DNA of 53,025 nucleotides from an uncultured SAR86 cluster bacterium (GCA_902616715.1 CACMTR010000004.1:64028-117052); one strand, 5' to 3'; shown: positions 43,053 to 52,253, numbered from the stretch's first letter. Notes: generated from the letters alone by a model not told the origin. Program-made: numbers and translations.

Positions 43053-44852
43053 ATGTACGATGAAGATATAGAAAATAATGGGCTGCGAGAGCTAATTGAA
43101 AAAGGCAGAGAACAAGGCTTTATAACTTTTGCAGACATTAACGATTTTCTACCTGAAGACGTCTCTGATCCAGACCAATTAGACGAGGTTATTCAAACTA
43201 TAAACGACCTAGGCCTTCAAGTTTTAGAAAATGCTCCTGAGGAAGGATCAGATGCTATGGAAGCTATTAATCAGCCTGTGGCTCCTGAACCTACCGAAAA
43301 CGAAATGGGGGCAATAGAATCAGAAGTTGGAAGAACTACAGATCCGGTAAGGCTTTATATGAGAGAAATGGGTTCTGTAGATCTGCTAACAAGAGAAGGC
43401 GAAATTGTTATCGCAAAAAGCATTGAAGAAGGTGCGCGAGATTTACTTCATTCTTGCGCAAAATTTCCTGGAATTATTGAGGAATTTTTATTGGAATATG
43501 CTCTCATTAGAAAAGAAGATAAAAGAATTTCAGACATCATTGTAGGTTTTATGGATGAAGAAGAAGAAGTTTTACCTGGTCCGCAAGCTGGAGCTAATGT
43601 AGAGCTTGATGAAGATTCAGATGAAGAAGATGATGGCGCTGGAATTGACATGCAAGAATTAGAAAAGCGACTTGCGTCTCTCAAAAGACAATTCAACAAA
43701 ACTGAAAAGGTAATAGAGCAGAAGGGCAGACAAAGTCAGGAAGCAACAAAAGAGCTTGAAAAGTTGGGAAATATATTCAAGTTCCTGAAATTGTCACCAA
43801 AAAGATTCGAAGTGATTTCTCTAAGACCAAGATTGCTGGCCAGAAGAATCAGGGGAATTGAGAAAGAAATCTACGATCTGTGTGTTCAGAAAAGTAAAAT
43901 GCCTAGAAAAGATTTTTTAGATATTTTTAGAGAAAATGAGACAAACATAAAATTCTTAGACCCTATTTTTAAAAGTAAGAAAAATTATGTTGGAGAGTTA
44001 AATGAATACAAAGACGATATTAAAACTCTGCAAAACAGAATAAAGGGGATCGAAGCTGAAATTGGTTTATCTGTTTCTGAGATTAAGTTATTGGCCTCTC
44101 AGATGACCAAAGGCGAAACTAAAATTAGAAGAGCTAAAAAGGATATGATTGAGGCAAACTTAAGATTAGTTATATCGATCGCTAAAAAATATACAAATAG
44201 AGGTCTGCAATTTTTAGACTTAATACAAGAAGGAAATATTGGGCTTATGAAAGCAGTCGATAAGTTTGAATATCGAAGAGGTTACAAGTTTTCTACTTAT
44301 GCTACTTGGTGGATTAGGCAAGCAATTACTAGATCAATTGCCGATCAAGCCAGAACTATTCGTATCCCAGTACACATGATAGAAACTATAAACAAATTGA
44401 ACAGAATTTCTCGTCAGATGTTACAAGAAAATGGTAGGGAACCAACACCTGAAGAATTAAGTGAAAAAATGGATATGCCTGAAGATAAAATTAGAAAAGT
44501 TTTAAAAATAGCGAAGGAACCTATCTCGACAGAAACTCCAATAGGGGATGAGGACGATACTACACTTGGAGACTTTATTGAGGATCCGCTATTAGATTCA
44601 CCAATAGATTCTGCAACAGAATCGAATTTGATTGAGGCAACAGGCGGGGTTTTAGGTAGTCTTACCGCGAGAGAGGCAAAGGTTTTAAGAATGCGTTTTG
44701 GAATTGGCATGAATACTGATCACACTCTAGAAGAGGTTGGTAAACAATTTGATGTAACTAGAGAGAGAATCAGACAAATTGAAGCGAAAGCGCTCAGAAA
44801 GTTAAGACATCCGTCAAGATCAGGCCATTTAAAAGGGTTCTTAGACGAATAA
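43053..44852 (+). CDS. rpoD: RNA polymerase sigma-70 factor RpoD
   Basis: Primary sigma factor of 599 residues. Order: region 1.1 (about 1-75, with [21 protein letters not shown]), region 1.2 ([21 protein letters not shown] near 96-116), an acidic non-conserved region rich in Glu/Asp (about 165-210), region 2 with [31 protein letters not shown] and [15 protein letters not shown], region 3 with [14 protein letters not shown], and region 4 ending [20 protein letters not shown]. Full length and conventional. Its TAA is followed after two bases by a tRNA gene. Confidence 0.97.
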   Translation: MYDEDIENNGLRELIEKGREQGFITFADINDFLPEDVSDPDQLDEVIQTINDLGLQVLENAPEEGSDAMEAINQPVAPEPTENEMGAIESEVGRTTDPVRLYMREMGSVDLLTREGEIVIAKSIEEGARDLLHSCAKFPGIIEEFLLEYALIRKEDKRISDIIVGFMDEEEEVLPGPQAGANVELDEDSDEEDDGAGIDMQELEKRLASLKRQFNKTEKVIEQKGRQSQEATKELEKLGNIFKFLKLSPKRFEVISLRPRLLARRIRGIEKEIYDLCVQKSKMPRKDFLDIFRENETNIKFLDPIFKSKKNYVGELNEYKDDIKTLQNRIKGIEAEIGLSVSEIKLLASQMTKGETKIRRAKKDMIEANLRLVISIAKKYTNRGLQFLDLIQEGNIGLMKAVDKFEYRRGYKFSTYATWWIRQAITRSIADQARTIRIPVHMIETINKLNRISRQMLQENGREPTPEELSEKMDMPEDKIRKVLKIAKEPISTETPIGDEDDTTLGDFIEDPLLDSPIDSATESNLIEATGGVLGSLTAREAKVLRMRFGIGMNTDHTLEEVGKQFDVTRERIRQIEAKALRKLRHPSRSGHLKGFLDE

Positions 44853-44854
44853 CA

Positions 44855-44931
<77 letters not shown>

Positions 44932-44953
44932 CTTTAAAGATACCCTTAAATTC

Positions 44954-44972
44954 AAAAAAAGTACCTTTTTTT
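44954..44972 (+). terminator. Candidate terminator after rpoD-tRNA
   Basis: An 8-base stem (seven A and a G at 44954-44961 paired with C and seven T at 44965-44972) with a TAC loop forms a hairpin ending in a T run, 23 bases after the tRNA. Only one G-C pair, so strength is doubtful, but position fits a terminator separating the tRNA from the iron-regulated receptor gene. Confidence 0.42.
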
Positions 44973-45016
44973 AGGCTGTACCTTTATAACAAGCAGTTAT
45001 TTATATATATCAAAAT

Positions 45017-45035
45017 GATAATGATTCTCATTACT
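45017..45035 (+). promoter_or_regulatory. Fur box 1
   Basis: GATAATGATTCTCATTACT matches the 19-base Fur consensus at 15 of 19 positions. It lies 58-76 bases upstream of the TonB-dependent receptor ATG, over a region with -10-like TATATA sequence just upstream. Predicts repression by iron-loaded Fur. Confidence 0.8.
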
Positions 45036-45044
45036 ATTTCAAAT

Positions 45045-45063
45045 GATAATGAGAATGATTATT
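45045..45063 (+). promoter_or_regulatory. Fur box 2
   Basis: GATAATGAGAATGATTATT matches the Fur consensus at 16 of 19 positions, 30-48 bases upstream of the receptor ATG and 28 bases centre to centre from box 1. Two boxes in tandem suggest cooperative or extended Fur binding over the promoter. Confidence 0.8.
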
Positions 45064-45092
45064 ATTTAAGAATTATTTACTCGAAAAAAAAT

Positions 45093-47237
45093 ATGAAAAA
45101 AATATTTTTATCTAGCTTGCTTCTAACAGGTGGAGTTTTCCTTTCAAGTGGCTTGTCTGCACAAGAAGAATTGACTGTAAGAGGCAATGTTCTTTATTCT
45201 GACCAAGTCAATGCACTTAAAACTCCAGTGTCGGTTATTAATGTACCTGTTTCTGTATCAATTATCACTGACGATGAAATTGCCAGACAAGGATATCAAC
45301 AATTAGGAGACCTAGTCAGATTCACACCAGGTGTAAGTACTTCTCAAGGAGAAGGCCATAGAGATGCAATTGTTTTTCGAGGCAATAGATCAACAGCTGA
45401 CTTTTTTCAAGACGGTGTTAGAGACGATGTTCAATATTACCGTTCACTTTATAATGTAGAGCAGGTAGAGATTTTAAGAGGTCCTAACGCTTTATTGTTT
45501 GGTAGAGGTGGTACTGGTGGCGTTATTAATAGAGTTTCCAAAAAGGGTGTCTTAGGAGAAACCTTTGGTTCGTTCTCAATTGGCTCGAACACTTTCGGCG
45601 CTTATGATTTCGTTGCAGATTATAACATTTCAATTAATGAAGATAGATCTTTAAGAATTATGGCTCACCGAGATTATCTAAACAATCACCGATCTTATTA
45701 CGATGGAGATCGAGCAGGATTTAATCCTACTTTAAAAGTTAAGTTGAGTAGCAAAACCGCATTGGACGTTTCTTACGAATATGCTGATCACGAAAGATTT
45801 ATTGATCGAGGTATACCTACAGGCTCTAATGGAGAACCAGTTGAAGCTTTAGCCGATATCGTTTTCGGTCATCCAGATCTTAATACTCAAACTCTAACTG
45901 CTGATATATTCAGAGCTACCATCACTAGAGACATCTCAGATACTTCTAAAGCTATTTTTTCTGTTACTAATAACGAATTTGAAAAAATGTATCAAAACCT
46001 TTATGTTGCTGGCCACAATGCTACTCTTGAAGAAGTAGCTTTGGATGGATACTTAGATCCTACGACAAGAGAAAATTTAATTATTTCAGCTAACTTTGTA
46101 AACGAACTTGAATTAGGTTCTGCGACGCACACTATTTTATTTGGTGTTGAAGTGGTTGACACTGATAACAAAAACTTTCGATACAATACTAATTTCAGCA
46201 ATGCTGGAGCTTTACCTTTAGCTAATGATGGTTCTGGAATTTACACAGCAGGTAGCTCACAAGCAGGGAAAAGTGATAGAGAAACATTTTCGATTGCTGA
46301 CATAAAAGCAGGTATCTTTAATAGAGACGAGGCCGGTGCAGCAGTTACATTGGATTTCACTTCAAGTCTTAACAATAGTACTACTACTGAATTTGAAGTT
46401 ACTTCTTTCTTCCTTCAAGATCAAATAGATGTTTCTGACAACTTGAAGCTTCTTCTTGGTGCAAGATACGACGACTACGAAATTACTGTAGTTAATCTTA
46501 AGCCTGGTTCTGAAGCTACTGTTACCAAAGAAGAGGATTTGGTTTCACCTAGAGCAGGTATTATTTTTAAACCACAAGACAATGTTTCAATTTACGCTAG
46601 TTACAGCAATACCTTTGCACCTGTAGCCGGGGAACAATACAAAGCAATGTCTAACAACTCTACTTTGGGTGCAGTTCTAGATGCCAGTGAAACTGAAAAT
46701 ACTGAGATAGGCTTGAAATGGGCTATTTCTAATGAGTTATTTTTAACGGCCGCATATTTTGATGCAGAAAGAACTGCTATGACGGCAGTTACAGTAAATA
46801 ACGTTGCTGAGCAGCAAGAAGTAGTAAATCAAAACGTGGACGGTATAGAAATTGAGTTAGTAGGAAAAATTTCAGATCAACTAGAACTGACAATGAGTTA
46901 CGCTGATTTTGAAGGAGATACTGTTGCCAAGAATAAAGAAATTCCAGATTATCAATTTTCTACATTCGCTAACTATCAGGTTAACGACAAATTCGGTATC
47001 GGATTTGGCGTAACTTCTCAAGGCGATCAGCAAATTGGAACTGGGGCAACTCCTTATTTGCCAAGTTTTACAAGAGTTGATGTCGCTGCATATTACCAAA
47101 TTGCTGATGATTTAATGTTGCAAATGAATATAGAAAACTTAACTGATGAAACGTATTTCCCTCACTCACACTCAACACATCAAGCGTCAGTTGGAGAAGA
47201 AGTTAATGCTAATTTCTCAATTAGAAGGACTTTCTGA
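45093..47237 (+). CDS. TonB-dependent siderophore receptor (Fiu/CatE-like)
   Basis: Outer-membrane beta-barrel of 714 residues for ferric-siderophore uptake, powered by TonB-ExbBD. Seen: signal peptide MKKIFLSSLLLTGG... with cleavage after LSA near residue 23; TonB box-like EELTVRGN; plug domain (about 40-155) with PVSVSIITDDEIARQGYQ, LVRFTPGVSTSQGEG, RGNRSTADFFQDGVRDD and VEILRGPNALLFGRGGTGGVIN; then the barrel ending in the typical aromatic C-terminus NFSIRRTF. The plug resembles catecholate receptors. A longer frame reaches back into the tRNA and is rejected. Preceded by two Fur boxes; the substrate is not certain. Confidence 0.93.
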   Translation: MKKIFLSSLLLTGGVFLSSGLSAQEELTVRGNVLYSDQVNALKTPVSVINVPVSVSIITDDEIARQGYQQLGDLVRFTPGVSTSQGEGHRDAIVFRGNRSTADFFQDGVRDDVQYYRSLYNVEQVEILRGPNALLFGRGGTGGVINRVSKKGVLGETFGSFSIGSNTFGAYDFVADYNISINEDRSLRIMAHRDYLNNHRSYYDGDRAGFNPTLKVKLSSKTALDVSYEYADHERFIDRGIPTGSNGEPVEALADIVFGHPDLNTQTLTADIFRATITRDISDTSKAIFSVTNNEFEKMYQNLYVAGHNATLEEVALDGYLDPTTRENLIISANFVNELELGSATHTILFGVEVVDTDNKNFRYNTNFSNAGALPLANDGSGIYTAGSSQAGKSDRETFSIADIKAGIFNRDEAGAAVTLDFTSSLNNSTTTEFEVTSFFLQDQIDVSDNLKLLLGARYDDYEITVVNLKPGSEATVTKEEDLVSPRAGIIFKPQDNVSIYASYSNTFAPVAGEQYKAMSNNSTLGAVLDASETENTEIGLKWAISNELFLTAAYFDAERTAMTAVTVNNVAEQQEVVNQNVDGIEIELVGKISDQLELTMSYADFEGDTVAKNKEIPDYQFSTFANYQVNDKFGIGFGVTSQGDQQIGTGATPYLPSFTRVDVAAYYQIADDLMLQMNIENLTDETYFPHSHSTHQASVGEEVNANFSIRRTF

Positions 47238-47244
47238 GGATTTA

Positions 47245-47318
47245 AATTTGCGTACCCTCAATTAAATAATAGAACTTACATTTATTATTTTTATAAACTC
47301 ACCATAAATACGCAAATT
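47245..47318. repeat. Inverted repeat AATTTGCGTA / TACGCAAATT
   Basis: Perfect 10-base arms at 47245-47254 and 47309-47318 flank about 54 bases just after the receptor stop. Allowing one bulge, the arms extend by about four more pairs. Function unknown; possibly a long-loop 3' structure of the receptor mRNA or a remnant of a small repeat element. Confidence 0.35.
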
Positions 47319-47326
47319 AAATTAGA

Positions 47327-47363
47327 AACCAGGTTGGCAGAGATCCTGGGTTCTTCCTTTTTT
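47327..47363 (+). terminator. Candidate terminator after the TonB-dependent receptor
   Basis: A stem formed by AACCAGG (47327-47333) and CCTGGGTT (47345-47352), with one bulged G and an 11-base loop, is followed by a T-rich stretch to 47363. It sits between the convergent receptor and ALAS genes and ends just before the ALAS stop codon. The best G-C-containing terminator candidate in the window. Confidence 0.55.
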
Positions 47364-47367
47364 AAAA

Positions 47368-48621
47368 CTAGTAAATTTTAGATACTTTTCTGAGTTCTTT
47401 TTGAGCTGATTTATCAGATCGTTTCAGCTTAAGATCAGACCATACTTTATCGAGAGACTCAACAAAACTTTCAACATCCGAGGCTGAGTGTTTAGGTGTA
47501 ATTGTAACCCTGAACCTTTCATCACCTTTTGGCACGGTTGGATAAAATATAGGTTGAATGTATATTCCATGTTCCTCTATTAGAGTGTTTGCAGCTTTCT
47601 TACATAGCTCGGGTTCGTATAGATGAATTGGCACTATGTGACTGTCATTTTTGAGGAAAGGTATGTTGTATTCAGCTAAACCTTCTCTAATTAAATTTGA
47701 GTTCGTTTTAATATTTTCTCTTAAAATATCTGCTCTTTTTGCGATTTGGATGGCTTGAATTGATGCAGCCGCAATGCTTGGATTAGAAGAGGAAGTAAAA
47801 ATAAAACCTGGAGCGAAACTTCTTATAAAGTCTATTATGTCCTTGTTTGCTGTTATGTAACCCCCCATTTGACCAAAAGCCTTGGATAATGTTCCGTTAA
47901 TAATATCTATTTCGTCTGATACGTTTAGTTCCGCCGCAATCCCTCTTCCCTCAGGTCCATATAAACCAACAGAGTGAACTTCATCTAAATAAGTTAGAGC
48001 ATTATATTTTTTAGCCAAATTCACAATTTGTTTAATTGGAGAACGTAATCCCTCCATCGAATATAGTGATTCAAATACGATTAATTTTGGCGTATTTGCG
48101 TTTGAAGTTTTAAGAAGTTCTTCTAAATGCTCTACATCATTATGTTTAAAGACATGAGTAGTAACATTTGCATTTTTAATACCCTGAATCATAGAAGCGT
48201 GGTTTAGTTCATCTGAATAAACCTCGCAACCTTCAAGTTTCTTACACAAGGTCCATAAAGTAGATTGGTTAGCTGTGTATGCTGAGGGAAAAAGCAAGCT
48301 TGCTTCTTTACTATGCAATTCTGCTAAATTTTGTTCTAAATCCGCATGGTAAGTAGAAGTACCAGAAATATTTCTTGTACCTCCTGATCCTGTACCTAAT
48401 TCTTTAATAACTTTGATTGATTCAAGAATAACAACTGGGTGTTGGCTTAAATTTAAATAGTCATTGCTACACCAAACTTCTACTGCTCTTTCTTTTCCTT
48501 CAAAACGTTCAGTTGCTTTTGGGAAATTAATTTGATTTCGGTTGATTTGTCTGAATTTTCTGTAAAGACCCTGAGATTTGAGCGATGTTAATTCGTCTGC
48601 AAAGTATTTTTTATAATTCAT
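47368..48621 (-). CDS. 5-aminolevulinate synthase (C4/Shemin pathway)
   Basis: PLP enzyme condensing glycine and succinyl-CoA to 5-aminolevulinate, the first step of tetrapyrrole synthesis in the C4 route. 417 residues. Seen: WCSNDYLNLSQHP at 50-62, GSGGTRNISGT at 78-88 (Thr82 and Asn84, positions used for succinyl-CoA recognition in Rhodobacter), DELNHASMI near 137-145, LDEVHSVGLYGPEGRGIA at 212-229, PLP lysine Lys247 in GTLSKAFG, and the ALAS-specific PTVP with ERFRVT at 361-373. These separate it from KBL and BioF in the same family. Named hemA in alphaproteobacteria, but that symbol means glutamyl-tRNA reductase in most Gammaproteobacteria. Divergent from hemC. Confidence 0.93.
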   Translation of the reverse strand: MNYKKYFADELTSLKSQGLYRKFRQINRNQINFPKATERFEGKERAVEVWCSNDYLNLSQHPVVILESIKVIKELGTGSGGTRNISGTSTYHADLEQNLAELHSKEASLLFPSAYTANQSTLWTLCKKLEGCEVYSDELNHASMIQGIKNANVTTHVFKHNDVEHLEELLKTSNANTPKLIVFESLYSMEGLRSPIKQIVNLAKKYNALTYLDEVHSVGLYGPEGRGIAAELNVSDEIDIINGTLSKAFGQMGGYITANKDIIDFIRSFAPGFIFTSSSNPSIAAASIQAIQIAKRADILRENIKTNSNLIREGLAEYNIPFLKNDSHIVPIHLYEPELCKKAANTLIEEHGIYIQPIFYPTVPKGDERFRVTITPKHSASDVESFVESLDKVWSDLKLKRSDKSAQKELRKVSKIY

Positions 48622-48719
48622 TTAATAATAATATTACTTACGAGTCGAAGTATAAATGAAAGTACTATTTAATAGATATAAATTTTATAATTACATTCTT
48701 TATATATTAAAAAGTTATA
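48622..48719. promoter_or_regulatory. Divergent promoter region ALAS / hemC operon
   Basis: 98 very AT-rich bases. On the minus strand TATACT (48654-48649) could be the ALAS -10; on the plus strand TATAAT (48686-48691) could serve hemC. Neither has a good -35 at normal spacing. No Fur-box-like sequence was found here, unlike upstream of the receptor. Confidence 0.4.
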
Positions 48720-50213
48720 TTGAAAACAATAAGAATAATTTCTAGAAAAAGTTTGCTTGCAAGAATTCAAGCCAATATAGTTGCTGAAAAGATAAAAGAA
48801 GAATTTTCTAATATCAACATAGAATTTTTAACTAAGGAAACATCAGGAGATATAGATTTATCTACTCCATTACATCAGATGCCTGACCCTGGTGTTTTTA
48901 CTAATGATATAAGAGAAGAACTCCTTAAAAATAAAGCAGATTTAGCAGTTCACTCGTGGAAAGATTTACCAGTTGAGTTGCAAAAAGGAACTGAAATAGT
49001 TACTACTTTAAAAAGAGAGGATCCAAGAGATTTATTGATTTTTAAAAAAAGCTCTATCGAGAAAAAAAAGATTAATATCTTTACATCTTCTCCGAGAAGA
49101 AAAGAGAACCTTTCCAATTTTCTTCCAGAGTTTTTAAGTTGGAAGCCAAAAAAAGTTAATTTCATAGATGTGAGAGGAAATATCCAAACAAGAATTTCTA
49201 AACTTTTTGATTCTAAAGAAGATGGACTGGTGATTGCTCTTGCCGCAATGAAAAGACTTTTATCTTCACCTCAATTTATTGAAGAAGAATCATATCTTTT
49301 AAACTTTTTAAAAGAATCAAATTGGATGATTCTTCCGCTATCTAAAAATCCAGCTGCCCCCGCACAAGGTGCGCTTGCCGTTGAGATTGCATCAAACAAT
49401 CATGAATTAAAAGATCTAATGTATAAAATTGGAGACGAAAAAACTTTTAATCTTGTTAATAAAGAAAGAGAGATATTAAAAAAGTATGGGGGCGGATGTC
49501 ATCAAAAAATTGGTGTAACAATATTAAATTCAAAAAAAGGAGAAATTTTAAATCTCAAAGGTGAGACTGAAGAAGGTAAAAAAATTTCTGAATCTTCTTT
49601 CATTCCCGTTTCAACCTTAAAAAATAATTTAAGAAATATTGAAAGTTTTTTTCCCTTAAATACTTCTTCTTCTCAAATATTTGATAGAACGCCACTCTCT
49701 AACGTAGAAGAAAATGTCTCAAGAATTAAAGATGCAGGTATTTTTGTCAGTAGGGGTAATGTCTTAGAAAATATAAAAACGATTTCGAAAACAAATATAG
49801 TTTGGACAAGTGGAGTAGAAACTTGGAAAAAACTGGCATCAGAGGGAATCTGGGTAAATGGTACTTCTGATAGTATGGGAGAAAATGAGAATCCACCGAT
49901 TGGATTATTTGGCAAAGTGAAATGGTTTAAATTGTCTCATTTAGATGCGAAGGAAAAGAAACTGGAGCTGTTACCAACGTATCAACTTGTTCCTAAAAAA
50001 TTACCAAAAGATATAGAGAAAAATTCTCATTATTTCTGGATGAGCGCAAGTTCCTTTAAACTCGTTTTAAAAAAATTTCCTTCTATCGAAAATGCTAATC
50101 ATGCATGTGGAATGGGCAAAACTTTCGATGAAATTAATCAACTAATCCCTGGAAAAGTTTATCCTTATCAGAATTATCAAGATTGGCTAGATAAAATTAG
50201 ACGAGCAAAGTAA
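48720..50213 (+). CDS. hemC: Hydroxymethylbilane synthase with C-terminal HemD-like extension
   Basis: 497 residues against about 310 for ordinary HemC. Residues 1-300 are porphobilinogen deaminase: SRKSLLARIQANIV at 8-21, HSWKDLP with catalytic Asp82, VRGNIQTRISKL near 151-162, APAQGALAVEI near 213-223, and the dipyrromethane cofactor Cys260 in GGGCHQ. The last 190 residues are a second domain with IVWTSGVETWKKLASEGIWVNG near 360-381 and, at the end, FWMSASSFKLVLKKF and HACGMGKTFDEI, which recall the uroporphyrinogen-III synthase (HemD) fold; no separate hemD is present in the operon. That the extension is HemD is inference. TTG start; the N-terminus aligns well. Confidence 0.9.
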   Translation: MKTIRIISRKSLLARIQANIVAEKIKEEFSNINIEFLTKETSGDIDLSTPLHQMPDPGVFTNDIREELLKNKADLAVHSWKDLPVELQKGTEIVTTLKREDPRDLLIFKKSSIEKKKINIFTSSPRRKENLSNFLPEFLSWKPKKVNFIDVRGNIQTRISKLFDSKEDGLVIALAAMKRLLSSPQFIEEESYLLNFLKESNWMILPLSKNPAAPAQGALAVEIASNNHELKDLMYKIGDEKTFNLVNKEREILKKYGGGCHQKIGVTILNSKKGEILNLKGETEEGKKISESSFIPVSTLKNNLRNIESFFPLNTSSSQIFDRTPLSNVEENVSRIKDAGIFVSRGNVLENIKTISKTNIVWTSGVETWKKLASEGIWVNGTSDSMGENENPPIGLFGKVKWFKLSHLDAKEKKLELLPTYQLVPKKLPKDIEKNSHYFWMSASSFKLVLKKFPSIENANHACGMGKTFDEINQLIPGKVYPYQNYQDWLDKIRRAK

Positions 50214-50234
50214 TATTGCTTTCGATTTTGAGAT

Positions 50235-51230
50235 ATGAAAGACTTGTTAAGAAAATTTCCTACAACTAGATTGAGAAGGAATCGCCTAAAGAGCGGTCTA
50301 AGATCGATTTTAGCCGAATCAGACATAACTGTGAATGATCTCATTCAGCCAATATTTATTAAAGAGAATTTGTCTGGTTATGAACCAATTGTTTCGATGC
50401 CTGACGTTAATAGAATTGGCGAAAACGTTTTAAAATCAGAATTACAAAAAATAGTTGATGTCGGTATTAAAGCAATCGCTGTCTTTCCAGTAATTGATGA
50501 AAAGAAGAAAGATCCACTAGGCTCTGAAGCATATAAACAAGATAATTTCTTAAATAATTCAATTTCAAAAATTAAAGATCTTTTTCCTGAATTAATAACC
50601 ATAGCCGATGTTGCGCTGGATCCATATACCGACCACGGACATGACGGAGTTTTAAATGAATCAGGAGATGTAGATAATGACCTAAGTCTCGAAGCTTTAA
50701 AAAAACAAGCGTTATTTCTTGCTAAAGCTGGATCTGATGTAGTTGCGCCTTCAGATATGATGGACGGTAGAATTAAGGTAATAAGAGATGCACTAGAAGA
50801 GGAAAATTATAAGGATACGGTTATTTTGTCTTATGCTGCAAAATACAGCTCAAAATTTTATGGACCATTTAAAGATGCGGTCGAATCTGCAAAATTTTTT
50901 GGAAACAAAACTAAAGATACTTATCAGATGTCTCCAACTAATAAATTAGAGGCGTTACATGAAGTTGCTATGGATATAAATGAAGGCGCTGACATTGTAA
51001 TGATTAAGCCTGGGATGCCTTACTTAGATATAGTATCTTCGGTAAAAGAGGCCTTCAAAATTCCAACTTTTGTTTACCAAGTTAGTGGAGAATACTCTAT
51101 GCTTAAGAGTGCAATTGCAAATGGTTGGCTTTCAGAGGAAGTAATTAGAGAGTCTTTAGTTTCATTTAAAAGGGCTGGAGCTGATTGTATTTTGACCTAC
51201 TCTGCTTTAGAAGTAGCTAAAAATTTATAA
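50235..51230 (+). CDS. hemB: Delta-aminolevulinic acid dehydratase (porphobilinogen synthase), Mg-type
   Basis: Condenses two aminolevulinates to porphobilinogen. 331 residues. Seen: RLRRNRLKSGLRSIL near 12-26, DVALDPYTDHGHDG at 125-138, APSDMMDGRI at 171-180, SYAAKYSS with Lys203, and the Schiff-base Lys258 in MIKPGMPYLD. The three zinc cysteines of the metal loop are replaced by Ala127, Asp129 and Asp137, so it is a zinc-independent, Mg2+-type enzyme as in Pseudomonas. 21 bases after hemC, three before hemE: clearly one operon. Confidence 0.97.
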   Translation: MKDLLRKFPTTRLRRNRLKSGLRSILAESDITVNDLIQPIFIKENLSGYEPIVSMPDVNRIGENVLKSELQKIVDVGIKAIAVFPVIDEKKKDPLGSEAYKQDNFLNNSISKIKDLFPELITIADVALDPYTDHGHDGVLNESGDVDNDLSLEALKKQALFLAKAGSDVVAPSDMMDGRIKVIRDALEEENYKDTVILSYAAKYSSKFYGPFKDAVESAKFFGNKTKDTYQMSPTNKLEALHEVAMDINEGADIVMIKPGMPYLDIVSSVKEAFKIPTFVYQVSGEYSMLKSAIANGWLSEEVIRESLVSFKRAGADCILTYSALEVAKNL

Positions 51231-51233
51231 AAA

Positions 51234-52253
51234 ATGTCCAACAAAAAGTTCTCCAATGCACTAGAAAACATTCCTCAGTCAACGCCTCCTATTTGGTTTA
51301 TGAGACAAGCAGGAAGATATCATAGTCATTATCAAAACTTAAAAACTAAAAATTCATTCGTAGAGCTTTGTAAAACTCCTTTGTTGGCAGCAGAAACAGC
51401 TTTAGGTCCGATTGAATCATTTGATTTCGACGTAGCGATTCTTTTTAGTGACATCTTATTTCCTTTGGAGAGTTTAGGAATGGAACTTACATACTCTCCT
51501 GGTCCTAGTTTCGAAAGTTATCTAACAGAAGAAAATTTTAAAGAAGTATTTAAAAATAAATTTGATATAAATTCATTATCTTTTCAAGGTGAGGCATTGC
51601 AAAGGACGCGAGAAATATTGCCAGAAGATAAATCATTGATTGGATTTGTTGGAGGCCCAATTACTTTATTGGCCTACGCGATGGGTCTAAACAAAATCAA
51701 AGGGAACCTTAACATTGGTGATTTTCAATGGGGAATGTTAGATGATGTTCTTATTCCAACCATTTCAGAAAATATAGAAATGCAATTAAATGCTGGAGCT
51801 GAATTAATTATGATTTTTGACTCTTCAGCTCATTTATTAAGCACAAATGACTTTATAAAATATGTCGAAAAGATGTTTGATCAAGTTTTTTTAAAATTTA
51901 GTAAAAAAATAGGTTATTACGCAAAAGATCATATCGATTATGATGCAGTAATTTACATGAATGAATCAAAAGGAGCTTGTCTGGCTGGAGTTGGAATTGA
52001 TTCGAATGAACCCCTTAATAAATATTTCACTGAATCTAGAGATTATTTTATCCAAGGTAATTTCGATGAAAAAAAAATGTTATTGCCCAATGATTCTATG
52101 AAATTAGAGTTAGAAAAATATATTAACAACCTATCGAATTTTACTGAACAACAAAAAGCCGGGTGGATTTGTGGCTTAGGCCACGGAATTCTAAAGGAAA
52201 CTCCAGAAGAAAATGTTAAAACTTTTGTCAAAATGATAAGAGAGGCTTTTTGA
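51234..52253 (+). CDS. hemE: Uroporphyrinogen decarboxylase
   Basis: Decarboxylates uroporphyrinogen III to coproporphyrinogen III. 339 residues. Seen: IWFMRQAGRYHSHYQ near 21-35 with the catalytic Arg pair region, ELCKTPLLAAETALGPI near 44-60, FDVAILFSDILFPLESLGM near 65-83 with the essential Asp, GFVGGPITLLAYAM near 137-150, IFDSSAHLL near 195-203 and the closing GLGHGILKETPEENV. The VWMM form of the first motif in enterics is IWFM here. Starts four bases after hemB; its TGA overlaps the hemH ATG by one base. Confidence 0.96.
   Translation: MSNKKFSNALENIPQSTPPIWFMRQAGRYHSHYQNLKTKNSFVELCKTPLLAAETALGPIESFDFDVAILFSDILFPLESLGMELTYSPGPSFESYLTEENFKEVFKNKFDINSLSFQGEALQRTREILPEDKSLIGFVGGPITLLAYAMGLNKIKGNLNIGDFQWGMLDDVLIPTISENIEMQLNAGAELIMIFDSSAHLLSTNDFIKYVEKMFDQVFLKFSKKIGYYAKDHIDYDAVIYMNESKGACLAGVGIDSNEPLNKYFTESRDYFIQGNFDEKKMLLPNDSMKLELEKYINNLSNFTEQQKAGWICGLGHGILKETPEENVKTFVKMIREAF

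Noticed and set aside
43560-43640. GAA/GAT-rich stretch in rpoD as a microsatellite
   Set aside because: It encodes the acidic non-conserved region normal for primary sigma factors and is not a regular tandem repeat.
47368-48621. KBL (2-amino-3-ketobutyrate ligase) or BioF as the identity of the PLP synthase
   Set aside because: PTVP, YGPEGRGIA and the GSGGTRNISGT segment with Thr82/Asn84 fit ALAS; neither threonine dehydrogenase nor biotin genes are nearby, whereas heme genes are.
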